Assembly: GCA_026874595.1 (NCBI GenBank)
Contig: CM049317.1
Span: forward strand, 64,128,118-64,192,117
Source of the DNA: Sipunculus nudus
Taxonomy: Eukaryota > Annelida > Sipuncula > Golfingiida > Sipunculidae
Direction of reading: 5' to 3'
DNA: 64,000 nucleotides
Both the position numbers and the translations under genes were made by a program. The notes beneath the pieces were generated by a model. That model did no database searches. It worked only from the letters and a program-made list of their open reading frames with translations, and was not told the DNA's origin. Positions 11,821 through 24,800 of the stretch are shown one piece after another (position 1 is the first letter of the stretch; each line of letters opens with the position of its first letter).

Positions 11821-11950
11821 AAGTCGGTTCACTGCCGGTGGGGTTCGAACCCTCGATCTTCCGATTTCCGGACTCGGCCATGTGGTTTAGGCAGCCGCAC
11901 CGGAAATCGGAAGATCGTGGGTTCGAATCCCTGCTGCAGTAAACTGACTT
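11821..11950. repeat. Inverted pair of tRNA-like sequences (palindromic repeat)
   Basis: Arms 11821-11871 and 11899-11950 are about 80% inverted copies. Each carries a Pol III B-box-like GGGTTCGAA with TCCC or CCCC and the shared GGAAATCGGAAGATCG. A-box-like TGGCCGAGT (minus) and TGGTTTAGGC (plus) sit in the central loop. Neither arm has a full acceptor stem or anticodon arm, so these are tRNA-derived repeat copies, not tRNA genes. Confidence 0.6.
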
Positions 11951-12034
11951 TTTTTGTGAGTTAATTTTATGCAAGAAAATCTGTCATCTTAAAAATTTTA
12001 TCGAATTTTCCTTTTTTTAGCTATCTGCATTTAC

Positions 12035-12730
12035 TTATATTTTATGAAGAAAACGATAAATTCTTCTTCTCCGAAACCGTCCAGCCAAATTGTTCAATAT
12101 TTCAAAGGAATAATCTTTGAAACAATCTGTCTTACATTTGTTCGAATGGTTCCAGTTCGGTAAATTTTGGGAGAGTAACAGGAAGCTGAACTCAGTCATT
12201 TGGCCAAAAATAAGCATACTAATATAAAATTATCAGAAAAGGTTAGAGCTATCTTCACCTTTTAAATGTTGTTCCCAAAACTCATGTCTGAAAATATGGT
12301 TTTGGTTACGCCACCTGCATCGACCATTTCTTTACGAGGGTCATATCGTTCATCGCTACATTAACCCTGCATTTCTCAGGAATAGCAGGAGCTAGCATCA
12401 CCAAATGTTATGCAAATATCAGTCACATATCAAATGTTGTGGGATTGGGCGTTTTGTGGCGCCACCTGTTTTAACTTACATTTTACGGGGATAAGTAAAA
12501 AATAAAACAGAAATAAACCAAAAGATTAGCTCTTTCAAGTTTGTTCAAATGGTTTGGGTTTGATGAGTTTTGGCAAATTAACATAAATGTGAACTCAGTC
12601 AGTAAGCATACTGACATAATAATCTCAGATATGACAGGAGATAGCCACACCAAATTTTGTGCTAATGTTGCTTTTATGACTCATATTTGACATTGCAGTT
12701 TTCGTGACGCTACCTACATCGACCTGTTTT
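12035..12730. repeat. Degenerate tandem repeat, ~200 and ~400 bp spacing
   Basis: TTTGTTC(G/A)AATGGTT, GAACTCAGTCA, AAGCATACT and (A/T)CGCCACCTGCATCGACC-like blocks recur in the same order near 12137-12330 and 12539-12725, with a partial copy at 12370-12475. Confidence 0.6.
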
Positions 12731-12839
12731 CATATATCTTATGGATATGTCAGCTTGAAAAAAAAGCATTGTAGCCAAAGGCTTTCAGTATGTGTAAACA
12801 GATTTCGCTACAGCCCAAGACTGAGTTTGTATCTAAAAA

Positions 12840-13005
12840 AAAGCTTGGCAGACTGCCTTCTATTTTATATTTTGCAACAGGCCAAGGGTCAGTCTGGATT
12901 TGTTCATAGCTTTGGCAGACTCCCAACTGTGTCAGATTATGCAACAGGTCAAGAGTTCACTCAGTGCAAATCGGAATAGGTAAAGAGTTCACTCAGTGCA
13001 GTAGC
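12840..13005. repeat. Short local duplications
   Basis: GCTTGGCAGACT/GCTTTGGCAGACT and the block AAGAGTTCACTCAGTGCA are each repeated within 150 bp. Confidence 0.5.
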
Positions 13006-13635
13006 TTGTGTTAGCTATTCGTTCCGGTTCACTCGGGGCAACTGTCTTTCTCACCTAAGCCTGGTTAGCCCAATGCACCTGCCTTAAGTGAAACTTGTGT
13101 TTTAGGCCTGATGTCCATGCATCTTTGATGGCTTTCTCGTCTCAAGACTGGTGTCGCCGCTACCAATAACTTTTGCACAGTGCAGTTGCCTGCTTATTTC
13201 TCAGGCTGGATTTGATATATAAGCCTGAACTTGTGCATATTTATACATATCGAATAACTTTGTCGTATACAAGACAGGTTGCGCCCCCTACAATCATGTT
13301 TATGTTGTGTGGACCAATGCCAGTAATTCAGCAGTGATGTTTGTGTTATTGGTTTTTGTTCGAAATGCTTAGTACTTGCACTGTTCATGTACATGTGACA
13401 CATGTACTTGATAAGTGATGGTCTAGCATTGCAGCATTATACCCAGTGTATTTCCATTTGCACAGGTTCGCATTAGGCCTATGGGCCTTGTTTTTATTAT
13501 TTCACACCGTTTTCAGCTAGATTTGGCGCTGCTTTTTATTAGCACAACTGAAATCAAACGTTTGATCAGGATTCTTGCTAGAATATGAGGTCTTTGACTA
13601 CTTTTTATTCGATATATAGTTCTGAACAGACATGA

Positions 13636-14078
13636 GGTAATCGTAATCAGTAATCGTAATCAATTACAAGATATTACATTTTTGTTTGTAATCGTAATCA
13701 TAATCGATTAAATTTATTGTTAATGCAGAGTAATTGTAATCGTTATCGATTATTCTCCTTATGTAATAATATTCATGGTAATTAGATATGATATTGTTTA
13801 TTCCATTTTTCCATTTTTTTTTTTTTTACTTTTTGCACAAGGCTTTTTTCTCTGATGCGTTTAAATAAAAGTTAGAGTTTAAATTTCTTGTGATGGCTAC
13901 TGATTATATAAAAGTATGTCATCGTGGCTGTAATTAGATTTCTTTTTGAAGTAATCATAGAGTAATCATAATGGTAATTGATTACATGCACTCAGCTCTT
14001 GGTAATCGAATTTATAATCGCAATCAAATATTTTAAAGTAATAGTAATCGAAATTGATTACATTAATAAAGTAATCAC
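13636..14078. mobile_element. GTAATC-hexamer-rich element
   Basis: Both ends are packed with GTAATC/TAATCG hexamers, mostly on the same strand, around an AT-rich middle. No open frame. The architecture resembles a non-autonomous transposon whose ends carry repeated protein-binding sites. Boundaries and superfamily are not determined. Confidence 0.45.
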
Positions 14079-14627
14079 CCGCGTTTTGTTCTTAATCTGT
14101 TTCATACTCGTGTAGAATCCTAAACTCCATGTGTCACCAGAAGCCATGGTGATGTAAACGCCCTTGACATTCCTCCATCCACAATAATAGCCAATATCTT
14201 GCCTGGACAAAGCTAAGTTAAATACGCTACATTGCTATTTTTGGAAACACTCATTATATTATTGGATGTGTGGCATCATGATGTCATAACCAAACAGTCT
14301 GGGGCTGTGTTATATATCATGACTTACCGTCGCATGCACGGACACGATTGCACTATATTTAAAGTTATGCAGCGGTTTCTGTTACTATATTAAGGTATGC
14401 GTCTTTCCATATATAGAATTCAAGTCGATATGGCTTCTTCATTTGCGAAAGGGTTAATATAAGCCTTTCAGGACAGACATCGATGTGTTAATGTATAACT
14501 ATTCACATTTGCTGGAAAGGTTATCTGTTCTCCTTGATATAAAGAAGAATCATGAAAATGTGTTCATATTTTTCCAAAAAGGTAGAAATCCAGGAATTTG
14601 AGGAAAAAGTCTCAAATCAAATAGGCA

Positions 14628-14641
14628 CCCCCCCCCCCCCA
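14628..14641. repeat. Poly-C tract
   Basis: Homopolymer C run. Similar runs lie near 3547, 20118, 28071, 31239, 32115 and 61817, with poly-G near 15938, 27765, 37315, 37838, 38291 and 42900. Confidence 0.9.
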
Positions 14642-14666
14642 CCCAAAAAAAAGACTAGTCTGCAGT

Positions 14667-15109
14667 GATTTGATCGAGTCCATACCATCCGAGTCCGAGT
14701 GCAACTCGAAGCCCAGGCCACTCATGTCCAAGTCCTAGTCCGAGTTATTGAGGTTCGAGTCCAAGTCCGACTTCTTCGAGTCCGAGTCATTTGTAACCAA
14801 AGTCAGTCCGAGTCCCATACAAATATAAAAAAAATGGACATTTCAGGTTATTATGTACATTTTAATTAATGCACACGTGCCTTTACTATAATGGTCAATT
14901 ATGTTTAAAGCTCTCGATGTTGAGAAAAGCTAGGTATATATGATATTATTATAACGTTATAATTTGTTAGTAGTTCACACATGTACATGTCTATTATACG
15001 TGACAGATTTTTTTCTATTGAACTCGAGATGGACTCGGCCTGATTTCTGAAGTTGTTACCTCCGAGTCCGCGAGTACAAGCCCGAGTCCAGGACCTTCGA
15101 GTACAACAG
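14667..15109. mobile_element. GAGTCC-hexamer-rich element
   Basis: GAGTCCGAGT-type hexamers cluster at both ends (14667-14815 and 15020-15105), largely on one strand, around an AT-rich core. The design is the same as at 13636-14078 with a different hexamer. Non-coding. Confidence 0.45.
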
Positions 15110-15178
15110 TCTGCCAAACACCACAATCTGAGCCATGGAGAGTGCCGCGATAAGTTATATATAACTTTTTGTACAATC
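15110..15178. repeat. Dispersed repeat, copy A (matches 63932-64000)
   Basis: GAGCCATG, AGAGTGCC and TTGTACAATC occur in the same order and spacing as at the right edge of the window. Confidence 0.5.
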
Positions 15179-15648
15179 CATGTAAATTAATAAGTTTATA
15201 TTAATACATTCCTGTTATATATCTGTTATATTTTCTACATTACCGAACAGTGTATATCCACAGGAGAATTTGCTTTTGTAACTATATATATCTTAAATAT
15301 ACTAGTATTATAGTTTCATCATTATCATTGCATATGTTGCAGACTGCAGCAACACTGAAGATAAGTCAAAATAATTATCGTGAATATATAAAAATTTTCA
15401 GGCTAAAACAAATTAATGCAGGGGAAAAATCAAGGAATTTGTGTCGATGGAATGCTTGGAACCCCGGATGTATCGGTCATATATATTACGTATATTATAC
15501 ATAATATAATGTTTTAGTTATTTCGGGCGTTAAAGAAAGGAATATAGTTTATATGAATTTATTAATTTTGCCAATGGAAATTTTATTACCCATTATTATT
15601 TCTTCATACGAACTGTAATATCAGTCTTACTGAAATGTTTACTCAAAT

Positions 15649-15705
15649 GGCAGCCCCATGAGAGGTTTCGAGAAACTGGGAGAAATAAACAGTGGTGTCA
15701 CTTCT
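15649..15705. repeat. Dispersed repeat matching 42357-42405
   Basis: AATGGCAGCCCC-ATGA, GGTTTC and GAAACTG occur in matching order at both places. It is a short remnant of unknown family. Confidence 0.4.
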
Positions 15706-15912
15706 CCTTCAGACGGTGGGGAGATTACTCTGTGTGACGTATTTTCCTTATATTACCTGACTAAATCACGCCCAAATCATTATGGTATAGTGAAATACTT
15801 ACCAATAATTTTCTAGACGCATTCTTATTAATAGGGCGACAGAAGATATAGCCTCTTTGATCATTGATGATGCCTTTTATAATATATATATGGAACTGAA
15901 ATCAGTACGGAA

Positions 15913-16118
15913 GCGGATCCAGGTGAGCGGTTTATGGGGGGGGGGGAGGGGCAGACAAACCCCCCCCCCCCTTTTCTCTTCAGCCGCCGAAACCTTTTTT
16001 AAGGGTATCAGCCTTTTATTGCGGACCCCGCCCCTTTCCAGAACTAGCGACCTTTTTTTATAACTCATTTTAGTCCTTCTGGATTGGACCCCTCCTTTTC
16101 CTAAAACCTTGATCCGCC
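15913..16118. mobile_element. Short GCGGATCC-ended element (MITE-like), second copy
   Basis: Ends are GCGGATCCAGG and inverted GCGGATCAAGG, with poly-G/poly-C tracts near the left end. It matches 7973-8169 through CAGCCGC and the TAGTCCTTCTGGATTGG-like right part. Confidence 0.65.
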
Positions 16119-16283
16119 AATGTCATGTATCCCTGTAACTAGAGTGAGTAAGCTAATATAATGACTGAAATTACGTCACAGTATTAGCGAGCATAACTCT
16201 CTCTAAACGTTACACACGAAGCACTGTCAAACATAGGTGAATACATAACCCTTGTAATAACCAGCGATAGAAGCTGATCGGTG

Positions 16284-16372
16284 AAAAGACGTACTTGAAC
16301 CCGGTATCGAAACCAGCGCCTTGGTAAACAGTTGGTAGCTGTACGGGATGTTCTACCAAGCACGGACGAAGT
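16284..16372 (-). repeat. tRNA-like sequence, possible SINE head or tRNA pseudogene
   Basis: On the minus strand, GCTTGGTAGAACATC resembles a D-arm/A-box and GGTTTCGATACC a B-box. The arms do not pair as a proper tRNA. The + strand frame across it (16332-16628) has coding-like codons at its start but no recognised family. Confidence 0.3.
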
Positions 16373-16499
16373 GGACTTCAAAGCACCTGTTTATGCGGAG
16401 CGTGACAGGTTGCATGCCGAACCGGGTGTCGACGACACCGCTACATTTGTAGGAGTATTTGGTATGTTCCAGGTCCATCCACGGTCTGTCGGTGCTCAG

Positions 16500-17470
16500 G
16501 TCATATATGTGATGATGAAATGCTATTTTCAACGAGGTTTTTTAAATATAAATTCTTTTTTTTTTACTTTTACAAGAAGGTCCGTTTTATCACGAAATGA
16601 GCAAATGAGACACTTTCCAATAAATTAGTGCCAAATAGAAATGTATTAACTTGATAAAAATCGAAAATTGTACGTGAGGCCAGGTTATAATTTGCCGAAA
16701 ACATGTTGTGGTATATGTATGTATATACGTTTGTGTGCGTATGTGTGTGTACTGTCCTGTATTAATTGATATTTTAAGAATATAAATATTACCAACAGAT
16801 TCTGAATAATCACTATTACAAAGTATTTATAACTTTTTAAAGAATCTGAAATATTTGCATCTCTGTACCAGAGCCAATTATATGGAGCATATAGCATTAT
16901 GTGATCGATAAAATTCAGTTATTATTACTCATTAGTGTAAAAGTGGTCCGTCATTTTGAGAATATAGAACGATCATAGGAGTTTAGAACTACATAATCCA
17001 GAATTATGACTCCATTTACTACTGCACTAACAGGGATCAACCATATGTTAAAGTATACTCTGCGTAAGTTTCTCAAATGCTGTAAGGCCATAAATGTATG
17101 GTTTCCAGACACTTTTTTTTCAGAATTTACAGAAGAATTATTGCATATAGCGGGTTGGAACATAAAAACGGTAGTTCATTTTAACATCAGTGTAAAATTC
17201 TCGTATCAGTTCTTATACAAATTCAATGTTCGCTTTATATGTGCAGTTTTGACGCATTCAATGCCCAAACATGACAATGTTTATACAACGCTTGGTAACA
17301 ATCGCTGTTGTTTATCTTAATGTTTGCATGCATATGTGCGTAATATAAAACTAACATTGGATTGTATAGACTGAACATTATACACTTGATACAGTGTGTG
17401 TCAGTCTCATGTGATTATAAACTATTAAGGGTTACATCGCTCGAATATTGCGTATGACCTTGCTCATATA

Positions 17471-17527
<57 letters not shown>

Positions 17528-19141
17528 GCCATGTGACCTATTATATTGCCTAAAATGATATGCATTTTACCTTTTTCTTTCACGTCAGGATGTCCATTCA
17601 TGTGGTCACATCATAAGCTAAACACATGAGAACAAAAGGGGGATTTATATAGACTCATATAGTATAAATTTATACATGTACGCCGACGGTGTGTGTGTGT
17701 GTTCCTGTGTTATGCCTGTTAGCAAGTGTACCCAACATCTGCGTGATACATAGATTATAGAACCAATATATATGACAATAAAACCATGACTCATCTCATA
17801 TTTATTTTTAGTATACGGGTTCCGTATCCTGGAGTTATAAATACTTATCCCGGGTACATAAAAGGCTCACGACGTCTATCACAAACTAAACCCTAGAATG
17901 TATTTTTGTACACGATGCACCCGTTTTGGCCACGAACTCCTAGACTATATGCATGCATGGGGTTTCCAAATATGCGTCAACACTGGTTTGTCTTCTTTAT
18001 TCCTCCTATTCAATATTTGAGTCTGTCCAATAAAAAACACTTGGGACACAGGCTCACTAATATTAATATATAAATATTAACATATATATATATATATATA
18101 TATATCTTGCTATATGAATTGAATATATATGTATTAGGTTCACCCTTACACTCTGCATCCAAACCTTAGCGCCCCGCCCTTGATCAACATGGGTCTATCA
18201 CGAAAATTCGTGTTAAAATTGAAATTCTGGAGTTCGAATTTTATTTTTAAGCATATAAGTAAATACAAGTATATCCAAGTAAATACGTGTATAAAGAGAT
18301 ATAATATGTATATACACATAAATGGGTGTTGGGGTGTGTTAGTGTGTGTGTTGGGAGTCGTTGCGCATGCGCAGTATCAAATCTTGTTATGGTAAACTAA
18401 CACATAAGGGCTGTTTAATGACACACAGAACCGAGAAAACCTATTAAACAAGTAAATTATTGATAATCTGTGCATGGATGGGATTTGTTTGGAAACCTTT
18501 GTATTCAACCAAAATTAACTAATAATCTGAGAAAATGTACATATAATTACAAATGTACACCTAACAATTTCGGGCCATGTGGTATTCATCGAACAGCCCT
18601 CAATTTTAACAGGCAGTGTGAGTCATAAATTTCCAGTAAGAACCAACAAACATGTGTGAAAACACAACTTCCTTAGAAGCGGTAGTAATAAACGCGACAT
18701 TACCCGGTGCCCTCTACACCTTCATGAGACAATTTCCACTGCACGTGGAATTCTATTCTAATTTAGGTTTGTAATTATAAGTGCAGCTGCGTGGATCGAC
18801 CTCTAGTCCATGGCTATTTTTAGAACTGTCATTTACTGCTTGCATGTATACCCTAGCATATGCTGAACGGTTTAGATCTGTTCCAGTCCATGCGCTATAT
18901 ACCTGAATGTAAATAGTAGACATAAGCTAACATGCACATAACATTAGACATTAACATTTATCAGTATAACTGAACTATTTTAAAGAACAAGAAATATAAG
19001 GTTTTGAATTATACATACTTTATGGGGTCTAATATAGTTTTAAAACAATTTTGGATTCATTTCAAGCAGTTTTTGCCAGACATGATCCCTTGAATACCGT
19101 TATGTTTTCGTGTTTATTAATACAAGTGTATATATATGTTG

Positions 19142-19192
<51 letters not shown>

Positions 19193-20100
19193 CCTGCTGG
19201 AAGGCGGCCTGTCAATCATTAAGATAACTTGTGCGTGGCAGAGTATGTTCTCATGTTCCCTATGGTTCACCGTTCTACATCTAGTATCATGTTCGAATCA
19301 CAATATCTTTCCTTCATTCGGAGTAGGGCGCGGTCATTCCGAGAGCGTTTCTCCTGATTCTACTGTCCACCAAGCCCTGACCGCAGATAGATTCCCCGCT
19401 TGAGACCGTCATATGAGTATTTTACTGTTTTATTTCCGTGCCCTTATTACATCCTGAACCCGCTTAGCAATTCGAAACTGTTAATGGGGTTGCCGTTTTG
19501 CGAACAGGCTGAAACTTACATGTCGAAAGTCTCATGTCGGAAGTAAGGGTATATCGCTTGTTCTCCAGAAATACTTAATACGCTTTATATTTCAAATACA
19601 ATGGAATCATCAGTGCTTGTTTCATGCATAAAAGTGATTCGTTGTGTCATCTTCTTTTGACACTTCCTATTTCATAATGAGCTCTGTTAAAGTATGTTTT
19701 ATTTTAAGAGATACAATCAGTTATCAGAATTGTGAGATCCACAATGGTGTCACATTAAGTATAAATAACATGTTACTATATTGAGTGTTATGTTATATTT
19801 AATAAACCTGGGTCTACATTAAGTTTTCTTATATGGTCCCCCTTTGAACTGGCCACGTATCTTAGAAACCTTTGTTTACATACAGATGTTGTATATATAT
19901 ATTATTAATTTATTTATGATCCCGACAATGCCCTCATTTCTGAGCCGCAACGTCATAAATGGTCACCATATCCACAGCTGCGCTAACTTAAGATCAAATG
20001 GCTCTTGCTTACCTTTATTAATGTATGTTTATTATTAATGCATGAGTTTTAGTTAAAGGGCATATTCCGATATTTGTCGTCTATGAACTATGTGTAAAAA
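16500..20100. other. Spacer with TA microsatellites, no gene seen
   Basis: Only simple repeats stand out (17479-17522, 18080-18105, 19147-19190). GGGGTCTAATAT at 19024 recurs inverted near 22450, hinting at a dispersed repeat. No coding signal was recognised. Confidence 0.5.
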
Positions 20101-20162
20101 TAGGCCAGAAAACCTCGACCCCCCCCCCCCCCCCCATTTTGTCAATCCACTTGTCAAGTGTG

Positions 20163-20168
<6 letters not shown>

Positions 20169-20235
<67 letters not shown>
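20169..20235. repeat. TA microsatellite
   Basis: Uninterrupted TA dinucleotide run. Confidence 0.98.
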
Positions 20236-20237
<2 letters not shown>

Positions 20238-20528
20238 CAAGATACCTTCAACAGCAAGTCAAACGAGTTTAACAGGTTTGCAATGGGCATTTTCAACTTG
20301 CTCGATCACAAAAGCATACCACTCCATTACGTTACATATTTTAACTGAGAGCCTCAAACGTTTTAAAGACCAATGGGGAGACACATGTGCATCGAGTTGG
20401 TTCAAAATACAGGCCTAATTTATGGGATGTAAATTAACATATGTAACAGAAAGCCTACTCAATCATTTATGCATTCGTTCATTTAAAAAATTACATACTT
20501 AAATATAGCATATAAATAATGAATCAAT

Positions 20529-20571
20529 GTCTGTCTGTCATTCTGTCTCTGCATGTCTGTTTTTCTGTCTG

Positions 20572-20631
<60 letters not shown>

Positions 20632-20660
20632 GCGCACCCTCACACACCCACACACACGTG
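20529..20660. repeat. Compound TCTG/TC/CA microsatellite
   Basis: Successive GTCT, TC and CA/CG runs. All open frames over it are composition artefacts. Confidence 0.95.
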
Positions 20661-20688
20661 TGATGGCGTGAGTATACAACCACAGGTA

Positions 20689-20705
20689 CGTATATATATA
20701 TATAA

Positions 20706-20742
<37 letters not shown>
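20689..20742. repeat. TA microsatellite
   Basis: TA dinucleotide run with one ATAATTA interruption, about 420 bp upstream of the SOD start codon. Confidence 0.95.
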
Positions 20743-20744
<2 letters not shown>

Positions 20745-21065
20745 TTACAAGCTGCAATGCACTTTAAATAGATTACATATTACACATTTAGTGTATGAGA
20801 AAATGTTTTACATGCATGCACGCATACACTAGTTAAATGTAATAAATGATATCATGAAATGCATGCACCAAGATCTGTATCACTTCAGGCGATAGGAGTT
20901 TAGCACTCATGTTTACAAACAAGCTGAGGACATAATTGTATCTGATGTTGCATTGTATAATACACTGTCGACCTATTTGTCAAATAACGTGGCCTCGGTG
21001 GTCCTGGGAGCGTGCCGTGTGCAAAGGCTCGGCCACTACTTGGTGGCAAAGCTCTGTTCAACTGC

Positions 21066-21159
21066 TCATTTATAGTACTAGCCGTCCAGGTGCGAGGAGC
21101 TACGGAGAACAGGAATAAAGTTTGAGGCAGACAGCAAGTGACGTTGCAAAGAGAACGCG
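21066..21159 (+). promoter_or_regulatory. Candidate core promoter and 5' UTR of the SOD gene
   Basis: The ~150 bp before the ATG are more GC-rich than the surroundings. A TATA-like ATTTATAG lies near 21069-21076, which would place transcription start roughly 55-60 nt before the ATG. GTGACGTTGC at 21138-21147 fits the antioxidant-response core RTGACnnnGC and also holds a CRE half-site. Both motifs are short and could be chance. A non-coding exon further upstream cannot be excluded. Confidence 0.3.
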
Positions 21160-21208
21160 ATGGCTCGAGTATATTTGATAATAGCAGCAGTTATTGCCTG
21201 TGTTCAAG
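21160..21208 (+). CDS. SOD: SOD exon 1: start codon and signal peptide
   Basis: It encodes MARVYLIIAAVIACVQ plus the first base of Gly17, ending at the donor GTGAGT (21209). The ATG sits in GCGATGG, which has purine at -3 and G at +4. An in-frame TGA at 21139-21141 excludes an upstream extension in this exon. The hydrophobic core LIIAAVIACV is typical of a secretion signal, with likely cleavage near VQG/QS. Confidence 0.9.
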
Positions 21209-21864
21209 GTGAGTTGCTTTTACATTTATATGCCGTTAGGCCTAAATTGTTCATGTGTACGTGTGTTCAGTGAATAGATATATAAGCTTGAGTGGTAACC
21301 GTCTGTTTGTGCGTGTGTATGTGTACGCCCCCTTCGCCCCGGGCCATTGTCCCTTCGCTTTGCAGTATCTTTTAGCCAGCATGTAGCATTGTAACAAACA
21401 TAGTTATAATAACAACACATACTCGCTAGCAAAATATGCATGCACACAATAACATCTACCTGCTGATCGCCCTGCGCCCTGAGTAATTGTGTAACCCGCT
21501 CAAACCTTGGCTTTTAGGTCCCGTTCTGGAACTTATCCGCTTAGTAATCCCTGATCTGTGAATCTGACAACAGTGACGTGCCTGCGGGTACACCCCTGTG
21601 CTTCTGTACTTTAGTGTTATCTGGTGCGGTGGGACGACTTCCACGTTCTCTCTATTATTACGGACCTATATATTTGTAATTATTTTTATGTTGAAATTTT
21701 ACTGATAGTATTTGAATTTATATATACCCTTTATTGTTCAGAAGTGAAAGCTGGCTATTTATATATGATGATGATAAGTATGCATAGGCATATATATGTA
21801 TGTGTGTGTATACCACCGTTAGGTCGGACTACATGCAAACATCAATACACACATTTATATGATG

Positions 21865-21899
<35 letters not shown>

Positions 21900-24800
21900 G
21901 AATAATGTTCTCTTTATTTGAGACTCCCATGCACACCAAACTAAAAATACACGCCTACTGAAGATCGTGATCAAAATATGTACTTGATGTGTAAGAATAA
22001 TTTTTCCTTGGTATTATTTGAGGTACATGTCGTGCGCCTTTTTATCTTTTACCCCGAATCTTTTTGTAAAACCCTTGAATGCGGATATGGTACTGGGCTA
22101 GGGCGTATCTTGTTTATTTTAATTCATAGTTCAGTCACGCGGCAGTTGTTGAATCGGCATGGCTGTATAACGTAAGACTTTATGTACATATACAAACACA
22201 CTCTGTATTTTCATATCAAGATAATGCCTTTTGTTCTTGGATATCCCGGTCATGCTGCGATTAAGCCAGTGGATATTCTCAAGCCAAAGATGATGGTAGT
22301 ATGGATATGATTTATTGCATGAGTCACGTGTGTAAGGTACACGCAACCGTTGAATACGGCAGTAATAACATATAACCGATCGGCATAAGGTATTATTTCT
22401 GTTTGAAACTCCTATGTCCAAATTCAATCCAAAAGTGATTTATATTCATATTAGACCCCATAAAAAATACTTTATTTTAAACCTGAGAGTGATCTTCCTG
22501 ATAGTATACATATTTTTTTACTCATTTTAACATGATCAAAAAAAATTTAAGGTACGCTATTTTAAGCCCCCAGTAACAATAATCCGCTTTTGATGGACTA
22601 ATATTAAACTCAGCTTAATTTTTTTTTGTTTGGCCTCATGATCCAATCTACCCTAAAACTGGAATTTTCAGTTTTTAGTCAACAATTTATTGAATGGATG
22701 GAATATTTTTGGCGACCCCTCACGTTATAAACACATTGTTATAAATAAAACGAACAGCAGGTGTGTGGTGGGATTGGCGTTTTCTGGACTGTTTCCACAA
22801 AAGATTCAAGGGATTACCGGTAGTGATAGACGTCATATACTGGATGACACTGTGAAAAATAAATGTATTCAAAGGGTTCTGAAAGGTTTTCTGTTTACGA
22901 AAAGGTTTTCCATTTACTTAAAAAAACAATTAGGCAAAAGAATTGTTTAACAGAGGGTTTCTGTTCAAAATGGTTTTTGTGAAAACCCCTTTATGACCTT
23001 ATTTGAAAAGTGTATAGACCCCTTTAAGGAAATGAGTAATAATTATATACAGTGGAAACGGGTAGCAGTATACTCTTTGACTCGAGTCCCAGATGGTCTT
23101 TCATTATTATCCGATTAAGACTCGATTACTCAGGATGTCATTTAAGAGAGGAATTATTTACTAACCAACTCTATCTTAACATAATGGGTTTAGGAGAGTT
23201 AGTTCCTTGTATTGCTTGTTTGCTAAGTGCGTATATGAAAGATGAATAGCCTAATTGCTTACTGTTTGTCGGCCTCGTTTCAGTTGGTAAGATCAGATGA
23301 TTTTCGTCCTATAGTAGGTGACTATTGCATGCTACTGTAAATCACCGTTATGGGCGTGTCCCCTCCAAAGCGTTCCTCCAGATACTCCTCAATTACTGTA
23401 CTATCATCAAACTTTCTCAAAATAAGACACAAAAAACGTGTTTATGTCGTCCAGGTCCAAAAAAGTCCTGAGCACTACGATAATTCGTATATGTCGGACG
23501 TTTAAAGCAACCCAGGCACTACTAGATCTTTTTTTTCGTGTTTTCGCAACATTTATTTCAATCATGTTTCGTTCCAAAGTAGAATTCCTTTACTCAGGCA
23601 TCACAGTATCATCTTGATAAGTGGTTATAGAGGTAAATATAACATTATCTTCACGAAAGTGTTGAATTGACTTTGAAGAGCTTACTGTATGAATCCCCTG
23701 GAGGTGGTCATAATTAATAGGGCCCCGCTTGACAAGCGGTGTCCTTTAGTTATCACCATGTCAGTCCGAACCTCCGTATTTCCGTCCTTCCGTCCGTAAC
23801 ACTTTCTTTCGCGCGCGAATACTTAACAACAACATATTCCAGCTTTCTCAAATTGATGATTGGTAGATACGAGGGCTCCAGACCTAATGAATAACAGACC
23901 TGTCCGAAATCAAATATGGCCGCCACAGCCCATAGCTGATTTTCTTTCGCCCGCGATAACTCAACAGCAACATACTTCAGCTTTCCCTAATTCACAGGAC
24001 GTTGTTCGTTGAATTACAGACCTGCATTATTCCAATACGACCGCCACAGCTTAATCGCTGATTTTCTTTCGCGGAAGATTACTCAAAACAACAACATACT
24101 TCAGCCAAATTCACACTGATGATTTGTACATATCAGGCCTCCAGACCGATTGAATAACGGACCTGTTGGAATTCCAATATGAACGCTACAGCCCAATCGC
24201 ATATTTTCTATTGCGCCAAAGTTCAACTAACAAACCATCACGGATCTCTTCTGGGTCATGTCTGGAAAAATAGAAGCATAGCTGTTTGCAAAATCATAAC
24301 ACTGGGAACATATTTTACTGACCATGTTCAAATTTCTGTGATCTCCTCCAAGAGAGTTAGAGTTCTCAAGAAAGCTCCAATCCAAAAACAGGTAATTTGT
24401 AGAGACCTTGTCTGTTCCTCACACCTGAACAGCATCAGGTCTTCATAAGCTTTTCATGCTACTTTTTTCAAGTAACATTTAAATATACCTTTTCTCACTG
24501 CGGGGCCCTCCGAGGACCATGGTCCAATTATATCTAGTTTATTTTTTTATCAGTCTGGCCCAGTGACACTTATGTGACCGAACAGCGATTAGGTAAATAA
24601 TGCACGTGCAAATACTAGTTTATATCCATCATGCGTCTCTATGTGGCCTACTTAGTATGTCATTTTAAATTCATTATATGGAATCCCTTTTAAAGATTGA
24701 TGCCGCTCATACTTCACGCTTGGCTGCGTCTCTTTAGGTATGAAAAAATATGTGTAGATGCGTCAAAATGAAACACTGGGAAAAGAATTGTGAATACAAC

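Noticed and set aside
11877-11940. Functional tRNA gene
   Set aside because: B-box present, but no acceptor stem, no normal anticodon arm, and the sequence is half of an inverted repeat.
20527-20832. Ser/Leu/His-rich 101-codon frame
   Set aside because: Composed of TCTG, TC, CA and TA microsatellites.
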